Source of the DNA: Sphingomonadales bacterium
GTDB lineage: Bacteria > Pseudomonadota > Alphaproteobacteria > Sphingomonadales > Sphingomonadaceae
Direction: 5' to 3'
DNA: 64,000 bases
NCBI GenBank assembly: GCA_027491235.1
Contig: JAIXWO010000026.1
Location: forward strand, 62,001-126,000
Both the position numbers and the translations under genes were made by a program. The notes below the pieces were generated by a model, which was not told the DNA's origin, ran no database searches, and saw only the letters and a list, made by a program, of their open reading frames with translations. Below, piece after piece: positions 7,416 through 17,079 of the stretch (position 1 is its first letter; each line of letters begins with the position of its first letter).

Positions 7416-10139
7416 CTAGAATTTCAGCGTCAAGCCGAGCTCGAACGTCGTCCCGATTCGGTAGTTGTTGTAGAAAATGATGTTGTCACCGTTCTGCTGG
7501 AATTCCTTGTACCGCACCCGCAGAAGGTTGCGTGCTTCAAAGCTCAGCTCGCCTTCGCGACCAAACACCTTGAAGCCTTCGCGCGCCACGAAATCGAGAC
7601 GCAGGCCGGGACGTTCAATGATGTCCGGCTGGAAGCCCGCGCCGCGGCTGGTGACGCGGTCGGTGGCATAGGTGATGAGCAGGGTCTGCTGAGACAGCCG
7701 GTCCTGATCTTCAACACCCAGCTGAAGGTTGACGAGATGATCGGACTGGCCGGTCAGGGCCGATCCATCGCGGAAGAAGTCAAGCGCACGGGTTGATGCC
7801 TGCGCAAAGACGGCAACCGTATCGGCTTCCTTCACCTTGAGCTTCGACGTCGTGTACGTGTAGTTGGCAATCACGGCCAAACGACGCGACGCAAGCCAGC
7901 TTGCATCGCCAAGGCCTTCCAGCGGGAAGTACTTTTGCAGCTCGACTTCGGCCCCGTAAAGCGTTGCTTCCGGTGCGTTTGCGAAGCTGGAAATGACCGT
8001 ATTGTCGCTGAAGCTGGAATAGGTTTCGATCGGGTTCTTGATCTTCTTGTAGAAGCCGGCAACCGACACGCGCTGATCGCGGGCGAAATACCATTCGTAG
8101 CGCGCTTCGGCATTGTACAGCTGGCTGTCGACCAGCAGCGGGTTACCATTGAACAGACGGTTCGCGTCCGGATCAAAATAGCGCTGGAAGATCAGTTCGC
8201 GGAACTGCGGCCGGGCGATGGTCTTCGATCCGTTCAGGCGCAGCTGCATTTCCGGATTGACCTGATAGGTCAATGTTACGGCCGGCAACCAGTATTCACG
8301 GTTGAGATTGGTCGCTGCAAGCGAGGCCGTTGGCGTGGTGAACACCTGAACCGGCGTGACCGATTGGTCCGCCTTTTCAAAGCGGACACCTGTGTTCAAT
8401 GACAGTTCCGGCGTCAGTTCGGCCTGGATCTGCAGATAACCGGCATGGTTGCGCAACTGCGCATCAAAAACCGGGTTGCCTTCGTTCGCATCGATCAGCG
8501 AGATGTTGAACGAATCGATCACGTTCTTTGACAGCAGCAGATCTGGACGAAGCAGGCCGACGCCTGTCGGCATATCGCCCGGTGCTACCACGAGAAATTC
8601 ACGACGCTCTGTGCGACGCTTCGTATCAGAGAAGGCGTAGCCAATTGTGGCGCGCAGTTCCGGCATGAAGCGATAGGTCAAATCCGTACTGGCGGACCAA
8701 AGATTTTCATTCAGGTTCGAAAACACCGTCTGTGCGCTACCCGACTGACCGTTGTTCAGCCGGTTGACGAACAAGGCACCATAAGGGTCGCCCGCAGCAT
8801 TGCTGCGGATATACTCGAAGGAGTTTTCAAACGGCGCTTCACGCTGTGCGTTTGCGTAACCGGCACGGATGTCCAGGCTCAGTTCCGGCGTCAGTTTGAG
8901 CTCTGCGGTTGCATGAGAGTCAATCAACTGCCGCTCATACCAAGCCGTATTCTGCTGCAGCAGGGTTGCGGTTGGCGACGTCGTCTGGCGCGTGCCCTGT
9001 CCGAGACGGGTCTGCTTCAGGGTGTCGCGAATATAGAGGTTGGTCCAGCGAACCTTGTTGTCGCCAAATTCGAGACCAAGACCGAACAAACCGTTGAGCA
9101 CGATGCGGTTGTCCGTAATGACCTTGCGGAAATCGAGTTCCTTTTCGGTCAGGTCTTCAGTCGACGCTGTTTGCTGCAGCGTGTCGCGGGAGCGCCACTT
9201 GTTGCTGTAGGCGGCTGACGCGATCAGGCCGAGGGTCGTATCGTCGCCAACATCCCAAGACCGGCCGCCGGAAACACCGAGCGAAAAGTTGGGAGCCAGA
9301 CGCGGGACGCGCTGGACCACGGAGTTCCGGGCGTTGAACAGTTCACCGGCAATTGCCTGCGTGTCCACAGTACCTTCTGACAACCGCTTTCCGCTAGCGA
9401 GAAACGAGGTCAGCGCGGGCGGCAAGTCGCGATTGGCATTGGTGAAGCCCGACCAGTCGATTGAGCTGCCGTAATAGGTGTAGCCAAGCTTGTTCGTCGC
9501 TTCGCTGTCAGCCTGAACCGACGTGCTGATGGACAGGAAGGGCTCTTCCGGAATGGCCTTTGTCGTCAGGTTGATGACACCGCCGCCGAATTCACCGGGG
9601 AAGTTCACCGAATAGCTCTTCTGAACGAGCGAGGAGGCGATGATGTTGGTCGGGAACAGGTCCAGCGGAACAACGCGCTTGAGCGGCTCGGGGCTGGACA
9701 GGGGCGAGCCGTTCAGCAGCGCCAGGGAATAACGATCCCCAAGGCCGCGCACGAACACGAAGCCGTTGCCGACGACGCTGAGGCCCGTCACGCGGGACAA
9801 AGCGCCTGCAATGTCACCTTCACCTGTGCGGGCGATGTCGACTGAGGACAGGATTGAAACAACCTGCGGGGCAGATTTCGCAATGTTCGACGTGGACCGT
9901 CGGCCCGTCACGACGATGTCACCGCCACCGCCGGGAACTGAGACGTCGACGGGCGCTTCGGCGGGTTCTTCCGCCTCCGGCATTGCGGCGTCTGCAGGAG
10001 CCGCCGCTTCTTCGGGGCTAACAGGCATGGCCTGCGGCTCCGGATTGGCGGCCGGCGCGTTCTGCGCGACAGCAATGGATGGTGCGACTAGCGCAGACGA
10101 GACGAGCAGCAGGCTGGCAAGCCGGAACGGCGTCGACAT
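7416..10139 (-). CDS. TonB-dependent outer-membrane receptor, T2SS-locus associated
   Basis: A 907-residue receptor. Signal peptide is residues 1-26 (MSTPFRLASLLLVSSALVAP, cleavage after AVAQ), then a Pro/Ala/Glu-rich spacer of about 50 residues and a TonB-box-like DIVVTGRR, a plug domain containing FVRGLGDRYSLALLNG, and a 22-strand barrel ending in aromatic Phe (ELGLTLKF). It imports a ligand using TonB energy; substrate is unknown. The open frame starts at 10313 but the ATG at 10139, with AAGGGG upstream, starts the signal peptide. It sits between the lipoprotein gene and the secretion operon, suggesting the three act together. Confidence 0.93.
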   Translation of the reverse strand: MSTPFRLASLLLVSSALVAPSIAVAQNAPAANPEPQAMPVSPEEAAAPADAAMPEAEEPAEAPVDVSVPGGGGDIVVTGRRSTSNIAKSAPQVVSILSSVDIARTGEGDIAGALSRVTGLSVVGNGFVFVRGLGDRYSLALLNGSPLSSPEPLKRVVPLDLFPTNIIASSLVQKSYSVNFPGEFGGGVINLTTKAIPEEPFLSISTSVQADSEATNKLGYTYYGSSIDWSGFTNANRDLPPALTSFLASGKRLSEGTVDTQAIAGELFNARNSVVQRVPRLAPNFSLGVSGGRSWDVGDDTTLGLIASAAYSNKWRSRDTLQQTASTEDLTEKELDFRKVITDNRIVLNGLFGLGLEFGDNKVRWTNLYIRDTLKQTRLGQGTRQTTSPTATLLQQNTAWYERQLIDSHATAELKLTPELSLDIRAGYANAQREAPFENSFEYIRSNAAGDPYGALFVNRLNNGQSGSAQTVFSNLNENLWSASTDLTYRFMPELRATIGYAFSDTKRRTERREFLVVAPGDMPTGVGLLRPDLLLSKNVIDSFNISLIDANEGNPVFDAQLRNHAGYLQIQAELTPELSLNTGVRFEKADQSVTPVQVFTTPTASLAATNLNREYWLPAVTLTYQVNPEMQLRLNGSKTIARPQFRELIFQRYFDPDANRLFNGNPLLVDSQLYNAEARYEWYFARDQRVSVAGFYKKIKNPIETYSSFSDNTVISSFANAPEATLYGAEVELQKYFPLEGLGDASWLASRRLAVIANYTYTTSKLKVKEADTVAVFAQASTRALDFFRDGSALTGQSDHLVNLQLGVEDQDRLSQQTLLITYATDRVTSRGAGFQPDIIERPGLRLDFVAREGFKVFGREGELSFEARNLLRVRYKEFQQNGDNIIFYNNYRIGTTFELGLTLKF

Positions 10140-10164
10140 CACGAAACCCCTTTTGTAATTCTTA

Positions 10165-10204
10165 AAAAATGGCGGGGAGCTGCCCTTTCGCGCAACGCCC
10201 CGCC
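10165..10204 (-). terminator. Terminator or attenuator between lipoprotein and receptor genes
   Basis: On the minus strand a stem GGCGGGG/CCCCGCC (7 bp, 10171-10177 with 10198-10204) closes a 20-nt loop and is followed directly by ATTTTTTAAG. It lies in the 86-nt gap between the lipoprotein stop (10226) and the receptor start (10139), so it could end most lipoprotein transcripts while letting some reach the receptor. Confidence 0.6.
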
Positions 10205-10225
10205 CCAATAATCTGCGCCTTAAGA

Positions 10226-11803
10226 TCAGTAGGTCGGCAGGGTCGAGCAAAGTCCGGTGTTGGTCGTACCGAAGCTTGCTGCGTCGGTGTTGCACGTCCA
10301 ACCCTCGTACCAAGTGTCCGAAGCGTTGCGAACCGCACCGATGTAGGCCGTGGTGTCGAAGTAGGCATTCAGCGTCTTGGCATCAAATGCCGTGACTGCC
10401 GTTTCGTTTGCACCGTTGACGAACACGTTGCTGAGCGAGGCTGTGAAGGCCGAGTTGTTGTTGTTGGTACCCGAACCAAAGATCGTCGACACCTGATCAG
10501 CTGTCACGCCGTTGGAGCCAGCAAACGGTGTCGCGCTGCACTGCATGACAACCGAACGGAAGACCGGAGCACCGGCTTCGTCGATGGCTGCATCAACCGT
10601 GGCCGAAGCCGTTTGTGGACGGCTGATACGGAGGCAGTTTGTCGCCGTTGGGGCAACGACAACGCCGTTGGCCATCGTGTAGTCCGTACCACCACGCAGC
10701 AGGATTGCGGTCTGGTTCGATACGTTGTTGCGCATCACGAAAGTGAAGTTCGCAAGCTTCGTATTCTGACGCGGAGTGTTGCCGTCGACGGCGTTGTCCG
10801 AGTCAGCTTCGATCATCGAGTCGCCCTGACCCTGACGCTGTACGGCGATGACGTACTGGAAGTTCGCCTTCAGGCCCGTGTCGGTGTCGATGTTGTCGTC
10901 TTCTGCGCCGACCGAGATGAAGCGCTTCATGTTGACATTGCCACCAAAGAATTCAGCGCCATCGTCGGAGCTGTTGGCGGACTGGATGTTTTCCAGAACC
11001 GTGCCAGAGCCAACGCCGCCAGTGGTGAGAGCCTGCAATTCTGAGTTGCCGGAAAGAACGAAGCCCGAATAACGGATCTGGACAAACCGCATTGTGCCAC
11101 TGTTGTCGGCGGTGTTGGCACCACCGTAAAGGGCCGGGTCAACCGCACCTTCAACCTGACGTTCGCAAGCAACAGTGCCCGGGGTTGCTGCAGGAGCTGC
11201 GCAATCGGTTACCGGTGCGCGGCCCGAAAGCACGACGCCGCCCCACTGGCCGCTAGAGCTTTCAGTGTTGAGGCCGAGGACGTTGTCACGGCTGGTGAAG
11301 ATGATCGGACGTGTCGCTGTGCCAACCGCGTTGATGCGGTTGCCGCGGTTCACGTGCAGCCAAGAAACGCCCGTGCCACCAAACAGGGTCACGCCCGGAT
11401 CAATGGAGAGTGTCACAACGTTGTTCGTCGATGCTGGGCCCTGATCGGTGCCGACATCAACGCGACCGCCGAGGCGATAGAGAAGGCCAGTGATCTTGGG
11501 GAGCGTGATCGAGGCATTGATGCGCGCCGGAAGCGTGCAAACGCGCCATGTGCCCGTTGGACCAGTGATCGTGCCGGAGTCCGTCAGGCCTTGCGGGTCA
11601 GCAATCGTCGGGCAGCCCGAAGCTGGCGAAACCGTTGACGGCGGCGGCGGCGGTGGCGGCGGTGGCGGGGTGGTTGTGTTGTTGTTGATCGTGACGTTGC
11701 CGCCGGTACCCGGCGAAGCGATGTCGTCGGCACCGCAGGCTGCGAGCGCCATCATCGCCGTGCCGGCCATGAGGTTACGGGCAATCACATTGAAATTCGT
11801 CAT
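10226..11803 (-). CDS. Secreted lipoprotein with poly-Pro linker and beta-helix-like body
   Basis: A 525-residue lipoprotein. The lipobox ALAAC places the lipidated Cys at residue 23, with Gly at +2, compatible with outer-membrane sorting. A Thr/Asn-rich stretch and ten consecutive prolines (46-55) form a flexible linker. The body is rich in short Asn/Gly/Thr repeats typical of right-handed parallel beta-helices (for example residues reading GNSELQALTTGGVGSGTVLE), and the C-terminus has a small Cys-containing module. I do not recognise an enzyme active site. Its place between gspO and a TonB-dependent receptor in a secretion locus makes it a strong candidate type II substrate displayed at the cell surface and partner of the receptor; that role is inference. 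Confidence 0.8.
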   Translation of the reverse strand: MTNFNVIARNLMAGTAMMALAACGADDIASPGTGGNVTINNNTTTPPPPPPPPPPSTVSPASGCPTIADPQGLTDSGTITGPTGTWRVCTLPARINASITLPKITGLLYRLGGRVDVGTDQGPASTNNVVTLSIDPGVTLFGGTGVSWLHVNRGNRINAVGTATRPIIFTSRDNVLGLNTESSSGQWGGVVLSGRAPVTDCAAPAATPGTVACERQVEGAVDPALYGGANTADNSGTMRFVQIRYSGFVLSGNSELQALTTGGVGSGTVLENIQSANSSDDGAEFFGGNVNMKRFISVGAEDDNIDTDTGLKANFQYVIAVQRQGQGDSMIEADSDNAVDGNTPRQNTKLANFTFVMRNNVSNQTAILLRGGTDYTMANGVVVAPTATNCLRISRPQTASATVDAAIDEAGAPVFRSVVMQCSATPFAGSNGVTADQVSTIFGSGTNNNNSAFTASLSNVFVNGANETAVTAFDAKTLNAYFDTTAYIGAVRNASDTWYEGWTCNTDAASFGTTNTGLCSTLPTY

Positions 11804-11959
11804 AAAAAAAGTTCCGGTAATCCGGCTCCCTGGGTTTCCGAGAAGGGCAAACAGCAGGGCACCAGCCCCAGCTTCCCGTCGCGATGACGGCTGGTAGGGG
11901 AGCGCAATGACCCAAGAATGACATCAATATTTCAGAAAAACGACGTCAGGATTTCAATT

Positions 11960-12787
11960 TTATGACAACGCAGAAAATGCGGAGATTACTGTATGATTCA
12001 TTATATCAAACAGGTGCCAGCCCCATGTGCTGACGGCGAGGCAGGTTCCTAAAGGCAGTCGGCGCTGCGACATCGGAACGCTGTTTCTGATGCCTTTGTC
12101 ACGAATCGCTTCGTAAACTGCAAAGCTGATTCCCAGTATTGCGGCGATGAAGAGAATGAAGGGCAGGGGCTGCCAGCCCACCCAAGCCCCGATGGCGCCG
12201 AGTAGTTTGGGGTCACCGCCGCCCAAGCCCGTCCGGCCGCGAATGCGCTTATACAGATACGCAATCGCAAAGAGTGCCGTGAAACCGGCCGCTGCTCCTA
12301 TGAGGGCCGTTAGAAGGCGCTCGGGTCCGGCCAATGCCGCAACGCAAAGGCCGGATGCTGCCAGAAGGGCGACCAGACGATTCGGCAGCCAGAAATGTTC
12401 GGCGTCCAGAATGGCGAGGAGGAGCAACTGCCAGCCCAGGACCGCCACCCAAAAGCTGTCAGGTGTCGGCAGCAAAAGTCCGGACACAAGCCCAATGCTC
12501 GCGCTCGCAACTTCGATAAGCGGATAGCGGCGAGAGATCGGCGCCTGACAATTGCGGCACCGCCCGCGCGCAGCAAGGTAACTCAAGACAGGAATCAGGT
12601 CCCGCACAGACAATGTGCGCTGGCACGCTTCGCAATGGGAGCGAGGTTGAACGACCGACCGACCCTGCGGCCACCTGTCGGACAATGTGGCTGCAAAGCT
12701 CCCCCAGCAGGCGCCCAGTAAGGCCAGCAATGTCGGCATGCCGAATGCGGACAGATAAGACGCGGCGTGAGCAGAAAGGGGGGTCAA
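11960..12787 (-). CDS. gspO: Prepilin peptidase / N-methyltransferase GspO
   Basis: A 275-residue polytopic aspartic protease of the PilD/GspO family that cleaves and methylates the pseudopilin leaders. Two CxxC pairs (Cys52/55 and Cys77/80) form the cytoplasmic zinc site. The catalytic aspartates are Asp128 (LLLLAILDAEHF) and Asp192 in the GGGD motif. The start is a TTG at 12785-12787 directly after an in-frame stop, supported by GGAG 8 nt upstream; starting at the first ATG (12739) would lose part of the first membrane helix. It is separated from the lipoprotein gene by 156 nt and is divergent from the next receptor gene. Confidence 0.92.
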   Translation of the reverse strand: MTPLSAHAASYLSAFGMPTLLALLGACWGSFAATLSDRWPQGRSVVQPRSHCEACQRTLSVRDLIPVLSYLAARGRCRNCQAPISRRYPLIEVASASIGLVSGLLLPTPDSFWVAVLGWQLLLLAILDAEHFWLPNRLVALLAASGLCVAALAGPERLLTALIGAAAGFTALFAIAYLYKRIRGRTGLGGGDPKLLGAIGAWVGWQPLPFILFIAAILGISFAVYEAIRDKGIRNSVPMSQRRLPLGTCLAVSTWGWHLFDIMNHTVISAFSALS

Positions 12788-13006
12788 TCAACACGCTCCG
12801 ATAATATCGTTCGCTGCTGTGACACAATTACAACAGAAGAACAAACGACAAAAATCCTCGGTTTTCAGGGCCTCGGGCCCCCTCCCTTTGGTGCGTGTCA
12901 TCGTTGTGCCGCACCATTGTCGGCGTCGCGACACAGAAGCGGAACCCGCACGTCACAAACGCCCCTTATTTTTTGCACCGCAACAAGAAATCGCAAGGGA
13001 CAATAT

Positions 13007-15280
13007 ATGCGTAAAATTACAATCCTCCTCCTGTCGACAGTCGCAATTCTGGCCACGCCAGCTTTTGCTCAGACTGCAACACCGGACGCTGACGACGTCA
13101 GCACAGGCGAGGAAATCATTGTTTTCGGTCGTGGCGAAACCCGCCAGATCCAAGAGCTGGACAATGCCGATCTGACGATCCTGACGCCGGGCACCAGCCC
13201 GCTCAAGGCCATCGAAAAGCTCCCCAGCGTCAACTTCCAGTCGGCTGACCCGTTCGGCAACTATGAATGGTCAACGCGCGTCACGATTCGTGGCTTCAAC
13301 CAGAACCAGCTCGGCTTCAACCTTGACGGCATTCCGCTCGGCGACATGAGCTATGGCAACAATAACGGCCTGCACATCAGCCGCGCCATCGCTCCTGAAA
13401 ACATCGCGGTCACGCGTGTCGCACAGGGCTCCGGTTCGCTTGGTGCGCAGTCGACGAACAATCTGGGCGGCACGCTCGAATTCTTCTCACTCGACCCGAA
13501 GGATGGTCTGGGTGCCGACGCCAGCCTGACCTATGGCAGCGAGAACACCGTGCGCGCCTTTAGCCGCGTCACCATGGGTCAAGCCGATCAGGCACGTGGG
13601 TTCATCTCCGGCCTCTACCAGACCGCTGACAAGTGGAAGGGTGACGGCAAGCAGGGCGGCTGGATGATCAATGCCAAGGGCATCATCCCCGTCGGCTCGG
13701 CTGAAATTGATGCTTATGTCAGCCATTCGGACCGCGCAGAGCAGGATTACCAGGATCTGTCACTCGGCATGATCCAGCGTCTTGGTTATGATTGGGACAA
13801 TTTCGGGCCTGAGAACTACGCCTTGGCCGTTCTTGTTGCTGATATTGCCTCAAACCGCGGTGAAACGGGCACGACCCCGTTGAACCCGGCCGCCGGCACC
13901 ACCTATCCTGCGCCGATCCAGACCGCTGACGACGCCTATTATGATGCGTCGGGTCTGCGGAAAGACACGATCGCTGCACTTGGCCTGACGGCTCCGTTCG
14001 GCGACAACATCACCTTCAAGGTGAAGGGCTATTACCACAAGAATGACGGCCAAGGCACATGGGGCACGCCCTATGTCAACAGCCCGACGGGTGTTCCGAT
14101 GTCGGTCCGTACGACCGAATATGACATGACCCGTTCCGGCTTGTTCACCAGCCTGAATGCTGATCTGGGCATGAATAATCTGACCGTCGGTGGATGGTAT
14201 GAAAACAACGACTTTAATCAGGCCCGTCGTTTTTACGCCTATACCAGCCGCACCACGCCAGGCCGTGACCACCGTAAATTCATGACGAACCCGTTCTTCA
14301 CGCAGTGGGAATTCGAGTTCAACACGAAGACGATCCAATATTATGTTTCGGACAAGATCTCCCTTGGAGATACGACGATCAACATCGGTTGGAAGGGCTT
14401 CAAGGTCGACAACGAAGCGACGCCGCTCATTTCCGGTGGCCGTGCCGCGGGCAAGATCAAGTCGCAAGACTGGTTCCAGCCGCACGCTGGTATCGCCCAT
14501 AAGTTCGATGCCAACTTGGAAGTTTTCGCAGGCTTCACTCAGGCAACTCGTGCCTTCACATCCGCCACGACTGCCGGTCCGTTCTCGACCACGCAGGCAG
14601 GTTTTGATGCGATCCGCGGTTCGCTGAAGCCGGAAGAATCCGACACGTACGAACTGGGCGCGCGGTACAACACCAACCAGTTCAACGGGACGCTGGGTGT
14701 TTACTACGTCAATTTCCGCAACCGTCTGCTCGGCATTTCGACGGGCGCAGGCATTGTCGGCAACCCCGCCGTTCTGCAGAACGTGGGCAATGTCCGCGCA
14801 CTCGGATTTGAAGCAACCGGTGACGTCAAGCTTGGCGGTGGCCTCTCGCTCTTCGCCTCGTACAGCTACAACGACACGACCTACCGGAATGACGTTGTCA
14901 ACGGGGTGGGCGCTGTTCTTGCAGCAACCAAGGGCAAGACCGTGGTTGACGCGCCGAAGCACCTGCTCCGCGGTGAAGTGGCTTATGATAGCGACACCTT
15001 CTTCGGAAAGGTTTCTATCAACTATATGAGCCGTCGTTACTTCACCTATCTCAACGATCAGTCGGTTCCGGGTCGGGCGCTTGCAGATGCCACGCTTGGC
15101 TATCGCTTTGACATCGGCCAGCGTTCGCCGCTGGAAATCCAGCTGAACGCGACCAACTTGTTCGACAAAAAATATGTGTCGACCATTGGCTCAAACGGCT
15201 TCGGCAACAGCGGGGACAATCAGACCCTCCTCGCTGGCGCGCCGCAGCAGTTCTTTGTCACGCTGAAGGCTGGCTTCTGA
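13007..15280 (+). CDS. TonB-dependent receptor, paired with a PhoD-like phosphatase
   Basis: A 757-residue receptor with a signal peptide (residues 1-22, ending PAFAQ), a short TonB-box region (EEIIVFGRG), a plug domain (IEKLPSVNFQSADPFG, then VTIRGFNQNQLGFNLDGIPL) and a barrel closing in LKAGF. The frame extends upstream to 12767, but AAGGGA followed by the ATG at 13007 and the signal peptide fix the start. The PhoD-like gene begins 125 nt downstream on the same strand, which suggests uptake of a phosphorylated compound or its product. Ligand is not deducible from sequence. Confidence 0.93.
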   Translation: MRKITILLLSTVAILATPAFAQTATPDADDVSTGEEIIVFGRGETRQIQELDNADLTILTPGTSPLKAIEKLPSVNFQSADPFGNYEWSTRVTIRGFNQNQLGFNLDGIPLGDMSYGNNNGLHISRAIAPENIAVTRVAQGSGSLGAQSTNNLGGTLEFFSLDPKDGLGADASLTYGSENTVRAFSRVTMGQADQARGFISGLYQTADKWKGDGKQGGWMINAKGIIPVGSAEIDAYVSHSDRAEQDYQDLSLGMIQRLGYDWDNFGPENYALAVLVADIASNRGETGTTPLNPAAGTTYPAPIQTADDAYYDASGLRKDTIAALGLTAPFGDNITFKVKGYYHKNDGQGTWGTPYVNSPTGVPMSVRTTEYDMTRSGLFTSLNADLGMNNLTVGGWYENNDFNQARRFYAYTSRTTPGRDHRKFMTNPFFTQWEFEFNTKTIQYYVSDKISLGDTTINIGWKGFKVDNEATPLISGGRAAGKIKSQDWFQPHAGIAHKFDANLEVFAGFTQATRAFTSATTAGPFSTTQAGFDAIRGSLKPEESDTYELGARYNTNQFNGTLGVYYVNFRNRLLGISTGAGIVGNPAVLQNVGNVRALGFEATGDVKLGGGLSLFASYSYNDTTYRNDVVNGVGAVLAATKGKTVVDAPKHLLRGEVAYDSDTFFGKVSINYMSRRYFTYLNDQSVPGRALADATLGYRFDIGQRSPLEIQLNATNLFDKKYVSTIGSNGFGNSGDNQTLLAGAPQQFFVTLKAGF

Positions 15281-15405
15281 TTTTGCCTCGGCTTGACCTC
15301 TAATTGGGGGGAGGTGGTCGCTTTCGGGCGGCCACCTTTTCCTCTTGGAATTTCGCGGTCCTGTCGATGCTTGGCCGCAGAGCAGCAAAGAACGGAAATC
15401 CGGAT

Positions 15406-17079
15406 ATGAAGCGCGTCGCCGCATTGACCCGCCGCACCGCATTGGCCGGTCTCACGGCTTTGACCATCGCCGGCAAGGTGACTGGCCAGACCCGCCCGGC
15501 AGACGGGCTCTTCCTCCATGGCGTTGCGAGTGGAGATCCGGATGCAACCAGCGTTGTCTTGTGGACCCGCATCACCACGCCTTCTGATGTCGAGGTTGAA
15601 TGCGAGATGGCCACCGATGCGGCGTTCCAAAACATCGTCTGGCGTGCGCGCCAAATGGCGAGCGCCGACCGCGATTTCACGACCAAGTTTGTCGCCAGCC
15701 GACTGAAGCCCGGTGCGCGCTATCATTATCGTTTCCGCGCAGGCGACGCTGTGTCCCGCACGGGGCAAACCCGGACTTTGCCGGTGGGGCGTGTGGAGCG
15801 GCTGGGCATTGCGCTGGCCTCCTGCTCCAATTTCGCCTTCGGCTATTTCAACGCTTATGATGCGATCGCAAAAGACACGGCTGTCGATTTCGTGCTGCAC
15901 ACAGGCGACTATATCTATGAATATGCGGCAGATGGCTGGGGCGGCGATGTCGCCCGCAAGATTGGGCGTGTTCATGAACCCGCAAACGAGATTGTCAGCC
16001 TGTCCGACTACCGGACGCGTCACGCCCAGTATAAGACAGATGCAGGCTCCCAGAACATGTTGGCCGCAAAGCCATTGCTGGCCTGTTGGGATGACCATGA
16101 AAGTGCGAACAACCCTTGGGTTGGGGGTGCGCAGAACCATCAACCGGACAAGGAAGGCGATTGGGCGACGCGCAGGGCGGCGGCAATCCAGGCCTATTAT
16201 GAATGGATGCCCGTGCGGGAGCCGGTCCCCGGCCGCACCCGGATGCAGTTCTGGCGGCATTATTCCTTTGGCGACATTGCAACGCTCAGCACGTTGGAGA
16301 CGCGCCACACAGCGCGCGCTCTGCAGGTTGACTACACACCATTTTACACGACCATCACCAGTCGCACAGATGCAGACGCGATGGAGCGTGACCGGATCGG
16401 TGCGCCGGACCGTCGCCTGATCAGCGCTGAGCAGGAAAGCGATCTCGCCGCAGCTTGGGCGCAGTCAAAGCAACTGGCGCAGCCTTGGCGGCTCATTGGC
16501 AACCCCATGCCGATTGCACGGACGCGCATGCCCGACGTCGTGGCCCTCGGCACCATTCCAAACCCGGAAACACAGGCCAAGCCGCTTGATGAGGCCAAAG
16601 AACTGGCTTGGAAGGGCAAATGGAACCTGCCCTTCTATCCCGACACATGGGATGGGTATGAGTGGGCGCGCGAGCGCTTCTACACGCAGGCCCGCGCGGC
16701 CGGTGTCGATGATCTCATCTTCCTGACCGGCGACAGCCATAGCTTTTGGGCCAACCGCCTCGCCGACGCATCCGGACGCCCGACAGGCATTGAACTGGGA
16801 ACGGCTGGTATCACTTCGCCCGGTGATTTCGTCGGGAGCGGTTTTGACCGCGCGACCGCGGCAAAGCTGGATGCCGCATTTGCGGCGCATAATCCCGAAG
16901 TATTGTGGACCGACAATCTACATCAGGGCTATGTCCGGCTGGAACTGACCCGCGCTGTCGGTCGTGCGACATTTGTAGGCGTGGATAACATTTCTACCCG
17001 TCGGTACCGCACCTATCCCGTCAGCCAGTGGCAGGTGGTGCGTGGTGCCGAGGGGCTGGACCTGAAGCGCAGCAGTTGA
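15406..17079 (+). CDS. phoD: PhoD-like alkaline phosphatase / phosphodiesterase, Tat-exported
   Basis: A 557-residue metallophosphatase. The N-terminus has a Tat motif (TRRTALAGL) and hydrophobic core ending near residue 30. A PhoD N-terminal domain (FLHGVASGDPDATSVVLWTR) is followed by the catalytic domain with metal ligands in CSNFAFGYFNAYDAIA, HTGDYIYEYA, CWDDHESANN and LTGDSHSFW. Such enzymes hydrolyse phosphomono- and diesters in the periplasm using Ca and Fe. The frame opens at 15304 but the ATG at 15406 starts the Tat signal. It probably forms a transcription unit with the receptor before it. Confidence 0.92.
   Translation: MKRVAALTRRTALAGLTALTIAGKVTGQTRPADGLFLHGVASGDPDATSVVLWTRITTPSDVEVECEMATDAAFQNIVWRARQMASADRDFTTKFVASRLKPGARYHYRFRAGDAVSRTGQTRTLPVGRVERLGIALASCSNFAFGYFNAYDAIAKDTAVDFVLHTGDYIYEYAADGWGGDVARKIGRVHEPANEIVSLSDYRTRHAQYKTDAGSQNMLAAKPLLACWDDHESANNPWVGGAQNHQPDKEGDWATRRAAAIQAYYEWMPVREPVPGRTRMQFWRHYSFGDIATLSTLETRHTARALQVDYTPFYTTITSRTDADAMERDRIGAPDRRLISAEQESDLAAAWAQSKQLAQPWRLIGNPMPIARTRMPDVVALGTIPNPETQAKPLDEAKELAWKGKWNLPFYPDTWDGYEWARERFYTQARAAGVDDLIFLTGDSHSFWANRLADASGRPTGIELGTAGITSPGDFVGSGFDRATAAKLDAAFAAHNPEVLWTDNLHQGYVRLELTRAVGRATFVGVDNISTRRYRTYPVSQWQVVRGAEGLDLKRSS

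Noticed and set aside
11866-11894. Inverted repeat upstream of the lipoprotein gene as a terminator for gspO
   Set aside because: Stem is interrupted and no T-run follows on either strand.
13850-14962. A 370-residue frame on the minus strand
   Set aside because: Antisense to the TonB-dependent receptor at 13007-15280, which has signal peptide and barrel motifs; the antisense product has no family features.
15220-16308. A 362-residue minus-strand frame
   Set aside because: Shadow of the PhoD gene; codon pattern of the plus-strand gene and its metal motifs are convincing.
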